Assembly: GCF_000758725.1 (NCBI RefSeq)
Contig: NZ_CP009428.1
Span: forward strand, 2,170,001 to 2,234,000
Direction of reading: 5' to 3'
Source of the DNA: Paenibacillus odorifer
GTDB lineage: Bacteria; Bacillota; Bacilli; Paenibacillales; Paenibacillaceae
Length of the DNA stretch: 64,000 nucleotides
The notes under the pieces were generated by a model. It was not told where the DNA came from, did no database searches, and was given only the letters and a program-made list of their open reading frames with translations. How positions within the stretch are numbered: position 1 is the first letter of the stretch; each line of letters opens with the position of its first letter. This document shows, piece after piece, positions 50,499 to 59,050 of this stretch. Made by a program: the position numbers and the translations under genes.

Positions 50499-51737
50499 AT
50501 GTTACGAAAAGGAAAAATGTTAAGTCTATTTCTGCTGTTCACCCTCTTAATTGCTTGGGTACCTACAGGGAGTTCAAGCGCGGCATCAAGCTGGAATCTG
50601 GCATGGAGCGATGAATTTGATGGGAATTCTCTGAACACTAATAATTGGTCGGCGGAAATAGGTACGGGTAGCGGAGGTTGGGGAAACAATGAGCTTCAGT
50701 ATTATACCAGTCGCCCGCAGAACCTGCAGGTAACAGGTGGGAATTTAGTGATTACTGCACAAAAGGAGTCGTACGGGGGGATGAATTATACCTCTGCACG
50801 GATCAAAACACAGGGACTCAAAAGCTTCACCTACGGAAAAATCGAAGCTAGAATCAAATTGCCTTCAGGACAGGGACTCTGGCCAGCATTTTGGATGCTT
50901 GGGGCGAATATTGATTCAGTGGGTTGGCCGAAATCTGGGGAAACGGACATTATGGAGCGTGTAAACAATAATGCTTTTGTTAATGGGACGGTACATTGGG
51001 ATGCCAATGGGCATGCCGAGTACGGTCAGGTGTCTGGTAACCTCGATTTCTCACAGTACCATGTGTACAGCGTGGAATGGGATGCGAATTATATAAGATG
51101 GTTTGTAGACGGCAACCCATTTAATGCTTTTTATATTGAGAACGGAACCGGAAATACGGAGGAGTTCCAGAAACCTTTCTTCATCCTGCTAAACCTTGCC
51201 GTGGGTGGAAATTGGCCGGGAAGTCCAAATGCTTCAACTGCTTTCCCAGCTCAAATGCTGGTTGATTACGTACGTGTGTATCAGGCTGCGCCTACCTCAA
51301 GCATTGTTAGTGGTGGGATTTACACTTTAGCTGACAAGGCTAGTGGTAAGGTTCTGGACGTAGTGGATGTATCCACAGCAAGCGGGGCGAAAATGCAGCA
51401 ATGGACCAATTACACTGCCAATAATCAGAAATTTAAAGTGGAGAGTACAGGCGACGGTTATTACAAGCTTACGGCAGTGCATAGTGGAAAAGTGTTGGAT
51501 GTGCCGAACTCATCGACCGCGAGCGGTGTACAGCTGCAGCAGTGGGATGACAATGGTACCAACGCTCAGCGATGGAGCATTATTGATGTCGGAGGGGGCT
51601 ATTATAAGCTTATTTCAAAAGTGAGCGGATTAGCCATGGATGTATCCGGAGCATCAACAGCCGATGGCGCAGCTGTCCAGCAGTGGACAGATAACGGGAG
51701 TGATGCTCAGAAATGGTTTTTTACGAAAGTGAACTAA
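50499..51737 (+). CDS. Secreted GH16 endo-beta-1,3(4)-glucanase with C-terminal ricin-type CBM13
   Basis: 412 residues. A signal peptide (about 1-28, ending SSAASS) is followed by a GH16 domain (about 30-265) with WSDEFDGNSLNTNNW, GKIEARIKLPSGQGLWPAFWMLG, the catalytic strand SGETDIMER (nucleophile and acid/base Glu) and the MLVDYVRVYQ end. A ricin B-like trefoil (about 272-412) has three repeats with Q-x-W ends (MQQWTNY, LQQWDDN, VQQWTDN). The enzyme cuts laminarin or similar beta-1,3-glucans outside the cell. AGGAGGAAA lies upstream. Confidence 0.94.
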   Translation: MLRKGKMLSLFLLFTLLIAWVPTGSSSAASSWNLAWSDEFDGNSLNTNNWSAEIGTGSGGWGNNELQYYTSRPQNLQVTGGNLVITAQKESYGGMNYTSARIKTQGLKSFTYGKIEARIKLPSGQGLWPAFWMLGANIDSVGWPKSGETDIMERVNNNAFVNGTVHWDANGHAEYGQVSGNLDFSQYHVYSVEWDANYIRWFVDGNPFNAFYIENGTGNTEEFQKPFFILLNLAVGGNWPGSPNASTAFPAQMLVDYVRVYQAAPTSSIVSGGIYTLADKASGKVLDVVDVSTASGAKMQQWTNYTANNQKFKVESTGDGYYKLTAVHSGKVLDVPNSSTASGVQLQQWDDNGTNAQRWSIIDVGGGYYKLISKVSGLAMDVSGASTADGAAVQQWTDNGSDAQKWFFTKVN

Positions 51738-51745
51738 AGAATGCC

Positions 51746-51769
51746 GCCCCATATCAAATGGGGCTTTTT
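51746..51769. terminator. Terminator after the GH16 gene
   Basis: GCCCCAT (51746-51752), loop ATCAA, ATGGGGC (51758-51764), then TTTTT. The stop codon of the convergent GT8 gene lies inside its loop. Confidence 0.9.
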
Positions 51770-52707
51770 CTAATCGGTCTAATCGGTCTAATTTGTTTTA
51801 AATCGGATAAAAAAATAGGGGTTAAGTTCAACTGAACAATTTTTATTTTCTGCTTGTTTCTTTTTCGGGTGAGGTGTGGTTTTAAAGGGCTGCTTTTCCG
51901 TTTTCTTCGTCTGATTTTGGCTCTAGTGATTCTCCAAGGGGTTAGCTTTAGGAATTGCTGATATAGGGATGAACCCGCGGAATCTTTATTCCAGCATTTA
52001 TCATCTCCGGCAAAATGGATGATTTTGTTAGTGAAATCATGGTCCGGAATGTTTGTGTTGAACGAATTAAAACGGATATCAAGGGGGAGGTAATTCCCAC
52101 CAAAAACCGCATTCAGAACATCCTGATCTGGCATGGTGACATCAGGAAAGGTACGTAGGAAGGTTAGCATTTCTTCGTACCAGTTGGTATTCTGGCGGAT
52201 ATTATGCAAAGAAAATAAAATCACTCCGGAATTAAAATAAAGCTCAGGATTTAATCCCTTAGCGCTCACAATATGAGCAACCTCTCTAATCCCTTGGTCC
52301 CAAATTGCGGCCAAATACTTGTCATCCAGTTCAACCTGCCATAATTCAGTTATGTCCATATTCACTAATACATCGCAGTCCAGATAGATGATTTTGTCCA
52401 CGGGTATTAGTGCAGGAAGAAGCAATCGATACATACATGCCTGCGTCCATACATTAATGGAGTTAACATTGGCTAACACCTGAGTTAGATCATCGGGCAT
52501 AGTGATTGAATAAAAGCTAAGGGTATGATTATGTTTTGTAGTTAATGCGCTAAGCCTGCGCTTATTAGTTTCACTTAAAGAAACATCATGTAAAATATGA
52601 ATATGAATTGGGGAACTCGTATGATGAAAAATTGACGCTAGAACGACTCCGGCATGTTCAGCATATTTCCCATCCTTATCTTGAAAAGCCAAGGCGATAT
52701 CGATCAT
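51754..52707 (-). CDS. Glycosyltransferase family 8 protein
   Basis: 317 residues. The retaining GT-A fold of family 8 has IDIALAFQDKDGKYAEHAGVVLASI, the metal-binding DxD as YLDCD (110-112), FNSGVILFSL, PDQDVLN and IIHFAGDDKCWN. It transfers a sugar (often glucose or galactose) from UDP-sugar to lipopolysaccharide-like or protein acceptors in other bacteria; the acceptor is unknown here. After residue 262 comes a very basic, low-complexity tail (RRRKRKSS, RKRNKQK, RPIRPIR) that runs into the neighbouring terminator. No operon partner. Confidence 0.88.
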   Translation of the reverse strand: MIDIALAFQDKDGKYAEHAGVVLASIFHHTSSPIHIHILHDVSLSETNKRRLSALTTKHNHTLSFYSITMPDDLTQVLANVNSINVWTQACMYRLLLPALIPVDKIIYLDCDVLVNMDITELWQVELDDKYLAAIWDQGIREVAHIVSAKGLNPELYFNSGVILFSLHNIRQNTNWYEEMLTFLRTFPDVTMPDQDVLNAVFGGNYLPLDIRFNSFNTNIPDHDFTNKIIHFAGDDKCWNKDSAGSSLYQQFLKLTPWRITRAKIRRRKRKSSPLKPHLTRKRNKQKIKIVQLNLTPIFLSDLKQIRPIRPIRKSPI

Positions 52708-52820
52708 TTGATTTATCCTCTCTTCACGTTTGTGTACGAATGTACCACAGTATACGTTCGCCTTGATCAGAGGACAGAGACATTAAACCCAGAATATTCA
52801 CCCAATTTGATGTGAGCACC

Positions 52821-52854
52821 AAAAAAACCAAGTGCTGAATCTCAGCAACTTGGT
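52821..52854 (-). terminator. Terminator after coaA (minus strand)
   Basis: Reading the minus strand: ACCAAGT-TGCTGA, loop GAT, TCAGC-ACTTGGT, then seven T. It lies 20 bases after the coaA stop. Confidence 0.88.
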
Positions 52855-52873
52855 CGGCTAAGGACTTCAATCT

Positions 52874-53821
52874 TTATTTTCGCAGCTTAATTCGATCTAC
52901 GTGATGATTGTTGTCCTTATGCATTATAAGATCCGCACGATTTCGGGTGGGCAGAATATTTTGCTGCAAATTAACGTAGTTTATTTCTTTCCAGATCCGC
53001 TTTGAGATTTCAATAGATTCCTCTAGAGACAGCTGTGCATATTTTTTGAAATAAGATTGTTCATCTTGGAAGGCAGTATCTCTGAGCTTAATAAACCGAT
53101 CAATGTACCATGTCTCGATATCGTTCACATCAGCATCCACATAAATAGAAAAATCAAAGAAATCAGATACAAAATAGTTAGGCATATTATGATTATTTGT
53201 AATCGCAGTCTGAAGAACATTTAAGCCCTCAACAATTAGAATATCCGGATTCTCAATCGTAATATATTCATCTGGCACAATATCATAAGTTAAGTGAGAG
53301 TATACAGGGCTTTGGACCCGCGGCACCCCAGACTTCACATCCGTTAAAAAAGAAATTAAACTACGCGTGTCGTAGCTTTCAGGAAAGCCCTTTTTCGTCA
53401 TTATACCGCGCTTTTCCAGCTCTGCGTTGGGATGTAGAAACCCATCAGTCGTAACTAAATCCACCTTTGGATGGGAAGGTAATTGTGAGAGAAGTTTTTG
53501 TAGGAGTCTGGCCGTAGTGCTTTTGCCAACAGCGACACTTCCCGCGATGCCTATGATAAATGGACCTTTTTTTACATCATTGTTCAGAAAGTGATTTATA
53601 GATTCATTAAATTTATGAGCAGATAGAAGTTGCAGATTTAGCAGATTGGACAGAGGAAGATAGACCTCGTTAACATCCTCGCTGGAGATTTTTTCATTAA
53701 TACTTTGGACTTCCATAAGTTCTTCTTCTGATAATTGGATAGCGGTGAAATCGCTTAGTTTTTTCCAATCCTCACGTAAATAAAGTGTATATGCTGAATT
53801 ATTCACCATTAAATTTTCCAC
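52874..53821 (-). CDS. coaA: Pantothenate kinase type I
   Basis: The first step of coenzyme A synthesis: phosphorylates pantothenate. 315 residues. P-loop GIAGSVAVGKSTTARLL, then VTTDGFLHPNAELEKRG, KGFPESYDTRSL, the YDIVPDEY region, IVEGLNVLQ and the late RADLIMHKDNNHHVDRIKLRK are those of the CoaA (PanK-I) family. The start is either GTG 53821 or ATG 53809; neither has a clear binding site. The CoaE gene for the last CoA step lies at 30610. Single gene. Confidence 0.95.
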   Translation of the reverse strand: MENLMVNNSAYTLYLREDWKKLSDFTAIQLSEEELMEVQSINEKISSEDVNEVYLPLSNLLNLQLLSAHKFNESINHFLNNDVKKGPFIIGIAGSVAVGKSTTARLLQKLLSQLPSHPKVDLVTTDGFLHPNAELEKRGIMTKKGFPESYDTRSLISFLTDVKSGVPRVQSPVYSHLTYDIVPDEYITIENPDILIVEGLNVLQTAITNNHNMPNYFVSDFFDFSIYVDADVNDIETWYIDRFIKLRDTAFQDEQSYFKKYAQLSLEESIEISKRIWKEINYVNLQQNILPTRNRADLIMHKDNNHHVDRIKLRK

Positions 53822-53989
53822 ATCCCTGAAGTTTTTAGAGATTTCTTATGCACTTAGGTATTATAACCGTTCATACAGCTTCATTCCATTCATTGTAATC
53901 GACATTATTATGGACATTAAGGAGATTGCATTTCAGTAAATGGGAAAATCAATTAAAATATAGAATATTAGGAAGAATGGGGTGGAGCA

Positions 53990-55081
53990 ATGGAAGTTTT
54001 TCGAAAAGTTGAATTATTGAAGGATTACACACGCACGGAAACGTTCCAAGAAGAGTCAGAGGGAAGGAAAATAGTTATAAGTATTTATTATCCGGATACA
54101 GAGGGTGTATTAAATAAAAACGCATCTGCAATGAAGTATATGGAGCTTTTCGGGCCCTGTGAACAACAGGCGAGAGAGCTTCTACAAGATATTGGCATGA
54201 ATATGGAAATCATAAATACATTATCTACCTCAATCAGCGATCGAACCTTTCAAAGCAAATCCAAACGCTCCTATCCAGTCATCATCTATTCACCTGCATT
54301 AGGTTTAGATAGAGATATGTATATTTATAATATAGAAGCGTTGGCCAAGCAAGGTTTCATAGTGGTAACGGTCAGTGCTGCGTACGAAGCTATGTTTACT
54401 GTTTGCCCTAGTGGTGGATTTATTAATCAATCCGAAGCCATGAGGCAAATAAAAGCTACGGATTATACCGATTTACATAACTTAATCTCCATTCGAAAAA
54501 AAGATATTCAATACGTTCTGGATCACCTGTCCACGCTTAATTCTATGGATAAAGATGTGAAGGGCTTATTTGATATGAATAAGATTGGTATTATCGGCCA
54601 TTCCATCGGTGGTGCTACTGCATTAGATTTAACTATGGAAGACGATAGAATTAAAGCTGCTATTTTATTAGATGCAAGCATGCACTTATATATTGAGAAT
54701 GAAGAGAAGAACAATACTGTGCCGCTTCTTGTATTAAGGCAAAAGGCCTCGACCTTAGAATCCTTAAGTAATATATTACAGGAGAAACTGGCAAATGATT
54801 TCATCAAAGGACAAGAGGCGCTTTTTCAGAATTGGAACGGATATAAATCTTTTCTAAAAATACGAAATGCTACACATATGTCATTTAGCGATCTGCCCCT
54901 TTTTGAGGAAGGAGAGACTTTAAAACAAAGAACCTGTGAAATTCATACTTGCTTAAATGAGCTTATAAGTAAGTTCCTTTTGGAACATCTTTTAGATCAG
55001 GGGCAAGGTTATTCGGCATTAATTAGTAGTGTTCATAAAGATTTTTGTGAGATCCATGGTAGTGGAGAAGAAATTCTGTAA
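53990..55081 (+). CDS. Alpha/beta hydrolase, PAF-acetylhydrolase-like
   Basis: 363 residues. It has the alpha/beta-hydrolase nucleophile elbow GHSIGG (Ser near 206), then AAILLDAS and a late His in NATHMSFSDLPLF, the pattern of the platelet-activating factor acetylhydrolase/dienelactone hydrolase-like esterases. The oxyanion segment PVIIYSPALGLDRDMY is visible. No signal peptide, so cytoplasmic. Reaction unknown; perhaps a lipase or esterase. A SUFU-domain gene starts 60 bases downstream and may share the transcript. Confidence 0.82.
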   Translation: MEVFRKVELLKDYTRTETFQEESEGRKIVISIYYPDTEGVLNKNASAMKYMELFGPCEQQARELLQDIGMNMEIINTLSTSISDRTFQSKSKRSYPVIIYSPALGLDRDMYIYNIEALAKQGFIVVTVSAAYEAMFTVCPSGGFINQSEAMRQIKATDYTDLHNLISIRKKDIQYVLDHLSTLNSMDKDVKGLFDMNKIGIIGHSIGGATALDLTMEDDRIKAAILLDASMHLYIENEEKNNTVPLLVLRQKASTLESLSNILQEKLANDFIKGQEALFQNWNGYKSFLKIRNATHMSFSDLPLFEEGETLKQRTCEIHTCLNELISKFLLEHLLDQGQGYSALISSVHKDFCEIHGSGEEIL

Positions 55082-55141
55082 ATTAGCAATAAACTCTCCT
55101 TTGTTTATACCGATAAACATATATAAGGGAGGGAATTATGA

Positions 55142-55792
55142 ATGCATTCTGCTCAGTCTAATGAGAAAATATGTAATCATATTGAAAAATACATAGGTGT
55201 TATTGATAATGTTTTTAAAGAAATTATTTCAGGTGTTCTGTCGATAGATATTCTAATTCTTGATCCGACGCCTGAGCGGAACTTCTATACTTTAATTACT
55301 TCTGGAATGAGCGAATTACCGATGACGGTGCCAGAAGGTGCAGAAGAATATCAATATGCTGAAATAATGATTTGTCTCCCTCCTACCTGGAAGCTGTCGG
55401 ATGAGGCGTTTAAGGATGAACGGAATTATTGGCCGATTCGGGCCCTGAAAACAATGGCTAGGTTTCCGCATGAATATAATACATGGCTTTATATGGGGCA
55501 TACGCTTGTGAACGGTAATCCCGCCCAGCCTTATAGTGAGGATACAGGATTTCAAGGGATGTTCGTTTGGGTTCCAGATGTAAAAGATAAAGCCGGTTTC
55601 TTTAATTTAGAAATGACCCGTGAGAAAGTGGTGCACTTTTATACGTTAATTCCGCTCTATGGGGAGGAGTTAGATTATAAAATCAAGCATAGCGAGGAAG
55701 AGTTACTACACAAGTTAAATAAGATTGGGGTTACGGATGTCTTGGATCCTTCCCGTAAAAATAGTTGTAAGAAGTTATGGGGACTCTTTTAA
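55142..55792 (+). CDS. Suppressor-of-fused (SUFU) domain protein
   Basis: 216 residues. The pattern TLITSGMSELPMTVPEG, YAEIMICLPPTWKLS, ARFPHEYNTWLYMGHTLVNG and FYTLIPLYGEELDYK matches bacterial SUFU-fold proteins. In bacteria this family often serves as immunity protein in polymorphic toxin systems (established for the superfamily by comparative genomics). No toxin gene is adjacent. ATG 55142 is 7 bases after GGGAGGG; an ATG at 55138 opens only a seven-codon frame. A terminator follows. Confidence 0.85.
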   Translation: MHSAQSNEKICNHIEKYIGVIDNVFKEIISGVLSIDILILDPTPERNFYTLITSGMSELPMTVPEGAEEYQYAEIMICLPPTWKLSDEAFKDERNYWPIRALKTMARFPHEYNTWLYMGHTLVNGNPAQPYSEDTGFQGMFVWVPDVKDKAGFFNLEMTREKVVHFYTLIPLYGEELDYKIKHSEEELLHKLNKIGVTDVLDPSRKNSCKKLWGLF

Positions 55793-55801
55793 ATACAAGA
55801 A

Positions 55802-55828
55802 AAAACGGCTGAGAGCCGTTTTTTTATT
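55802..55828. terminator. Bidirectional terminator between SUFU and VOC genes
   Basis: AAAACGGCT (55802-55810), loop GAG, AGCCGTTTT (55814-55822), with T on both strands. Confidence 0.88.
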
Positions 55829-56216
55829 TTTTGATTCCAAAAGCAATCCAGCGACCATCTACATCTTCGATCACAAATTCTTTGTTATTATAATCGGTGT
55901 TTGATAAAGAACGAACAATATGAACACCGGCGGCTTCGAACTCCTTCTCCAACTCTTCTTGCTGCTTCGTAATAAAATAGGCATCGTATCCATAACCGTA
56001 CAACTCTCGATTGGGAATGACCTTTTGTCCATGGGATTGCATAAGGATAATCTCTGTATCGTCGCGATACAAACAAAGATGTGGTTCTTGTGTATCTAAA
56101 TAGGGCACAGCTTTAAAACCTAAGTACTGGCTGTAGAAGGCAGCAGTTTGCTCAATATTCAAGGTAGGGAAAATACTATGCGATTGTAAGAGCTTTTTGT
56201 CCACGAGTGAGGTCAT
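55824..56216 (-). CDS. VOC family protein (bleomycin-resistance-like)
   Basis: 130 residues. HSIFPTLNIEQTAAFYSQYLGFKAV opens the first VOC module; YDAYFITKQQEELEKEFEAAGVHIV the second; the end EFVIEDVDGRWIAFGIKK is typical of glyoxalase/bleomycin-resistance-like proteins. No specific reaction can be assigned. Monocistronic, divergent from namA. Confidence 0.86.
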   Translation of the reverse strand: MTSLVDKKLLQSHSIFPTLNIEQTAAFYSQYLGFKAVPYLDTQEPHLCLYRDDTEIILMQSHGQKVIPNRELYGYGYDAYFITKQQEELEKEFEAAGVHIVRSLSNTDYNNKEFVIEDVDGRWIAFGIKK

Positions 56217-56308
56217 CCTTTCAAAGAAAAATAGATATCCATATATTACCTCAAGGTAGAAGTTTCAACAATACATGGAGTTTCCATTAAGCAGAAGATT
56301 ATTCACGG

Positions 56309-56337
56309 TTGACACCATCGCTCTTCTATAATAATAT
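56309..56337 (+). promoter_or_regulatory. Possible namA promoter
   Basis: TTGACA (56309-56314), 17 bases, TAATAT (56332-56337). The -35 is consensus, the -10 moderate. A palindrome begins three bases downstream. Confidence 0.45.
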
Positions 56338-56339
56338 AC

Positions 56340-56355
56340 ATGCATGAGCATGCAT
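56340..56355. promoter_or_regulatory. Palindrome ATGCATG-AG-CATGCAT before namA
   Basis: 7-base exact arms with a 2-base centre, directly after the probable -10. Likely a repressor site; old-yellow-enzyme genes are often under a redox- or electrophile-responsive repressor. Confidence 0.55.
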
Positions 56356-56447
56356 TTATAAAAATATATAAGATGAACTTAGAAACTCATGTTCACTGGT
56401 AGCATTGATCATACTATACTTAGTTTTTTATAAAGAGGAGAGATATC

Positions 56448-57485
56448 ATGAAGGACTTGTTCACCCCGTATGAATTGAAGGATTTGAAGCTGAAGAACCG
56501 CGTGGTTATGCCTCCGATGTGTCAATATTCAGTGTCTAACAAAGACGGAATTGCTACGGATTGGCATTATAATCATTACGTAAGTCGCGCCGTTGGCGGA
56601 ACCGGATTAATTATTATTGAAATGACGGACGTGGAGCCTGATGGACGGATTACTGATTTTGATCTTGGCATTTGGTCTGATGAGCAAATTCCTGCACTGG
56701 CCAGAATCGTTGAAGCTTGTCATTCTTATGGCGCTAAAGTAGGTATTCAAATTGCACACGCCGGACGTAAAGCAGAAGATGCAGCAGTTCCTGTATCCTC
56801 ATCTAACGTTCCTTTTGACGCTGACTCCAAAACACCACGTGCATTAACAACTGAAGAAGTGAAAGCTATGGTTGAGAAATTCCGGTTGGGCGTGAAGCGG
56901 GCGATACAAGCGGGATTTGATGTTATCGAGCTTCATGGAGCGCATGGTTACCTTATTCATCAGTTCCATTCCCCTCTAACCAATCAAAGAACAGATGAAT
57001 ACGGCAAGGATTTAACACTATTTGGTACAGAAGTCATTCGCGCAGCAAAAAGTGAAATGCCGGAAGGAATGCCATTGATTATGCGTATCTCCGCCCAAGA
57101 ATATGTTGAGGGCGGGTACGGTATCAAAGAAAGCTTGGAATTTAGTAAAGCTTACAAAGAAGCAGGCGCAGATATTTTCCATATCAGTGCAGGTGGTGAA
57201 GGTCCTATCGCAGCTGCCGGGAAACCAGGGACGCATGCAGCTTATCAGGTTCCTTTGGCTAGAGAAATCAAGTATGGCTTGAATGTTCCGGTTATTGCGG
57301 TTGGCAGATTGGATGAGCCTGTACTTGCTAATGCCGTGATTGGGAATGAGGAAGCTGATCTTGTTGCCGTGGGCCGGGGCATGTTGAGAAATCCATACTG
57401 GACGCTGGAAGCTGGGGTTGAACTTCAGAAAGATGCCGGCATTCCTAGACAGTATACTTTCGGGTTTCCAAGAATTAATGGGTAA
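56448..57485 (+). CDS. namA: NADPH dehydrogenase NamA (old yellow enzyme, YqjM type)
   Basis: An FMN TIM-barrel reductase of activated C=C bonds and nitro compounds, linked to electrophile and oxidative stress. 345 residues. Cys25 in MPPMCQYS (redox-modulating Cys of the thermophilic-like class), IQIAHAGRKAE, substrate-binding His163/His166 in ELHGAHGYLIHQF, SPLTNQRTDEYG, and VAVGRGMLRNPYW are visible. GAGGAGAG is upstream. It has its own promoter with a palindrome. A MarR gene lies downstream in the same direction. Confidence 0.95.
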   Translation: MKDLFTPYELKDLKLKNRVVMPPMCQYSVSNKDGIATDWHYNHYVSRAVGGTGLIIIEMTDVEPDGRITDFDLGIWSDEQIPALARIVEACHSYGAKVGIQIAHAGRKAEDAAVPVSSSNVPFDADSKTPRALTTEEVKAMVEKFRLGVKRAIQAGFDVIELHGAHGYLIHQFHSPLTNQRTDEYGKDLTLFGTEVIRAAKSEMPEGMPLIMRISAQEYVEGGYGIKESLEFSKAYKEAGADIFHISAGGEGPIAAAGKPGTHAAYQVPLAREIKYGLNVPVIAVGRLDEPVLANAVIGNEEADLVAVGRGMLRNPYWTLEAGVELQKDAGIPRQYTFGFPRING

Positions 57486-57557
57486 AGACTAATATAAATG
57501 GTATGAAGTCTGAAGTCCAAACAAAATAATTGTAAAGTGTGGAGGGGCCGGCTTCTT

Positions 57558-57583
57558 GGAGAAACGGTCTCTCCTCTTTTTTA
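57558..57583 (+). terminator. Terminator after namA
   Basis: GGAGA (57558-57562) pairs with TCTCC (57570-57574), then TCTTTTTT. The stem is short, but the surrounding GGAGGGGCC-rich stretch may add pairs. Confidence 0.6.
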
Positions 57584-57591
57584 AAATAAAA

Positions 57592-57620
57592 TAAAGTATA
57601 AGTATCGAAGCTATACTTTA
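57592..57620. promoter_or_regulatory. Operator-like inverted repeat before the marR gene at 57689
   Basis: TAAAGTATA (57592-57600) and TATACTTTA (57612-57620), exact 9-base arms with an 11-base centre. A likely autoregulatory site. Confidence 0.6.
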
Positions 57621-57688
57621 TGTATGGTTGTGGATTGTAGTACTATTATATAGAAGGAAAAAATCATGAAAAGCCATACACCCGGGAG

Positions 57689-58138
57689 ATGAATAATAAA
57701 ATGGACGACATTCTTAACAATGACCTTATAACGAGTTGGTTGACGTTAACGCATATACAAATGAATGTGACGAATGAATTGGAAGCTAATCTACAAGCCA
57801 AACATGGCTTATCCTTAAAAGAATTTTATTTGCTGTTATTTTTATCGGAAGCGCCGGAGAAGAAACTGAAATTGCAGAAACTCGAAGCTATGGTGGGTTT
57901 AAGCCAGAGTGCAGTTTCCCGACTGGTTAGTCGGTTTGAGGCCAAAGGCTGTGGCGCTTTAGAAAGAAAAGCGTGTGATGCTGATCGCAGAAGTATCTAT
58001 ACTGCCTTGACTGCCATTGGCGAAGACAAGCTCCTTCGTGCACAAGATACCTTTCAAGAGACCCTGCTTGCAGCTTTTCCAGAAAAAGATGTGAAAGAGC
58101 TTTTGGATCAAATGCTTCGCATGAAGCATCAATCATGA
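57689..58138 (+). CDS. MarR family transcriptional regulator
   Basis: A 149-residue winged-helix protein. The HTH and wing read KLKLQKLEAMVGLSQSAVSRLVSRFEAKG and ERKACDADRRSIYTALTAIG. The start is ATG 57689 or ATG 57701; GGGAG lies directly before the first and 12 bases before the second. An upstream eight-codon frame (57666-57692) with its own AGAAGGAAA site ends in TGA overlapping ATG 57689, so coupled translation is possible. It may regulate itself and perhaps namA. Confidence 0.88.
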   Translation: MNNKMDDILNNDLITSWLTLTHIQMNVTNELEANLQAKHGLSLKEFYLLLFLSEAPEKKLKLQKLEAMVGLSQSAVSRLVSRFEAKGCGALERKACDADRRSIYTALTAIGEDKLLRAQDTFQETLLAAFPEKDVKELLDQMLRMKHQS

Positions 58139-58148
58139 ATTCACAATA

Positions 58149-58205
58149 AAACCTCTGTTTTGGTAAATGGACCGAATCTCCATTTCCCATACAGAGGTTT
58201 TTTAG
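58149..58205. terminator. Long hairpin between the marR and GNAT genes
   Basis: AAACCTCTGT (58149-58158) pairs with ACAGAGGTTT (58191-58200), with inner ATGG/CCAT pairing, then TTTT. It suits both convergent genes. Confidence 0.8.
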
Positions 58206-58223
58206 TGTAAGGCGCTATTTACA

Positions 58224-58826
58224 TCATACCTGTTCATCCCACTGTTGCTGGGAAAGCCGGTAATAATTATAGTCTTCATGTTCAATTGTAATCTCGTCAA
58301 GAAGCTCGAAACCACATTTTTGAATGACTCTATTAGACGGGATATTGTGTTTCAGAGCAATGGTGTTTAATACATCGGTAGAGCTATTATCAAACAAATA
58401 CTTAATTAATCCCTTGGCAGCTTGAGTAGTGTAGCCTTTACCGCGATGATCCTTGGATATGGCATACATAATCTCTCTGTTAGGAACGGGCAATTCCTCC
58501 TTAATTCCTGTACAACACCAACCAATAAACTCACCGGACACTTTTAAAATAATGCCTAAACGAAGACGAAGCTCTCCGATATCTCCGCCCGCTGAGATCA
58601 CTTGAAGAAACTGCTGGTTCTCTTTTATTTCATAGTTTATTAACCAGTCCAACCGTTGTTCTTTAGGAACATTCCAATCTGGCAAGAATTCAATAATTTC
58701 AGGCTGTAGAGTAAGCGCATGAAACTCCTCTAAATCCTCCACACTATATTCCCGCAGAAAAATATCTTTACAATCAATCGTAAATAAATCACTAGAATTG
58801 GCCTTTTCATTCACAGCTTCGCTCAA
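58224..58826 (-). CDS. GNAT family N-acetyltransferase (RimJ/RimL-like)
   Basis: 200 residues of the Acetyltransf_3 type. IFLREYSVEDLEEFHALT opens the fold. The acetyl-CoA site is in YAISKDHRGKGYTTQAAKGLIKYLFD (the Q/R-x-x-G-x-A/G loop appears as HRGKGY). The end has NIPSNRVIQKCGFEL, as in ribosomal-protein and small-molecule acetyltransferases. Substrate unknown. Single gene. Confidence 0.9.
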   Translation of the reverse strand: MSEAVNEKANSSDLFTIDCKDIFLREYSVEDLEEFHALTLQPEIIEFLPDWNVPKEQRLDWLINYEIKENQQFLQVISAGGDIGELRLRLGIILKVSGEFIGWCCTGIKEELPVPNREIMYAISKDHRGKGYTTQAAKGLIKYLFDNSSTDVLNTIALKHNIPSNRVIQKCGFELLDEITIEHEDYNYYRLSQQQWDEQV

Positions 58827-59050
58827 CTTTCACCACTCCTTTATTAACTAACAGATATTTTACCATGGAATAAATGATTGATTTGGTAATATTTGATTAT
58901 AAAAATTGTTTTCTTTTATTTCACATAAATATTAATTGGTTAATATATTAATTGACTATAAAATATGTTATTATGTTTCGTATAAACGGCAATGAACTAG
59001 TATTGTTTGGTTTTTAAGATTTCTACTATAAAGATAACAGGTGATATTTT

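Noticed and set aside
50366..50614. 82-codon frame just before the GH16 gene
   Set aside because: Overlaps the GH16 signal peptide in another frame; the intergenic part contains an operator-like palindrome instead.
55138..55161. Seven-codon frame overlapping the SUFU gene start
   Set aside because: The ribosome binding site is too close to its ATG and fits the SUFU ATG four bases later.
58931..58954. Direct repeat ATTAATTG (16 bases apart) upstream of the GH51 gene
   Set aside because: Short and in very AT-rich DNA; chance is a sufficient explanation.
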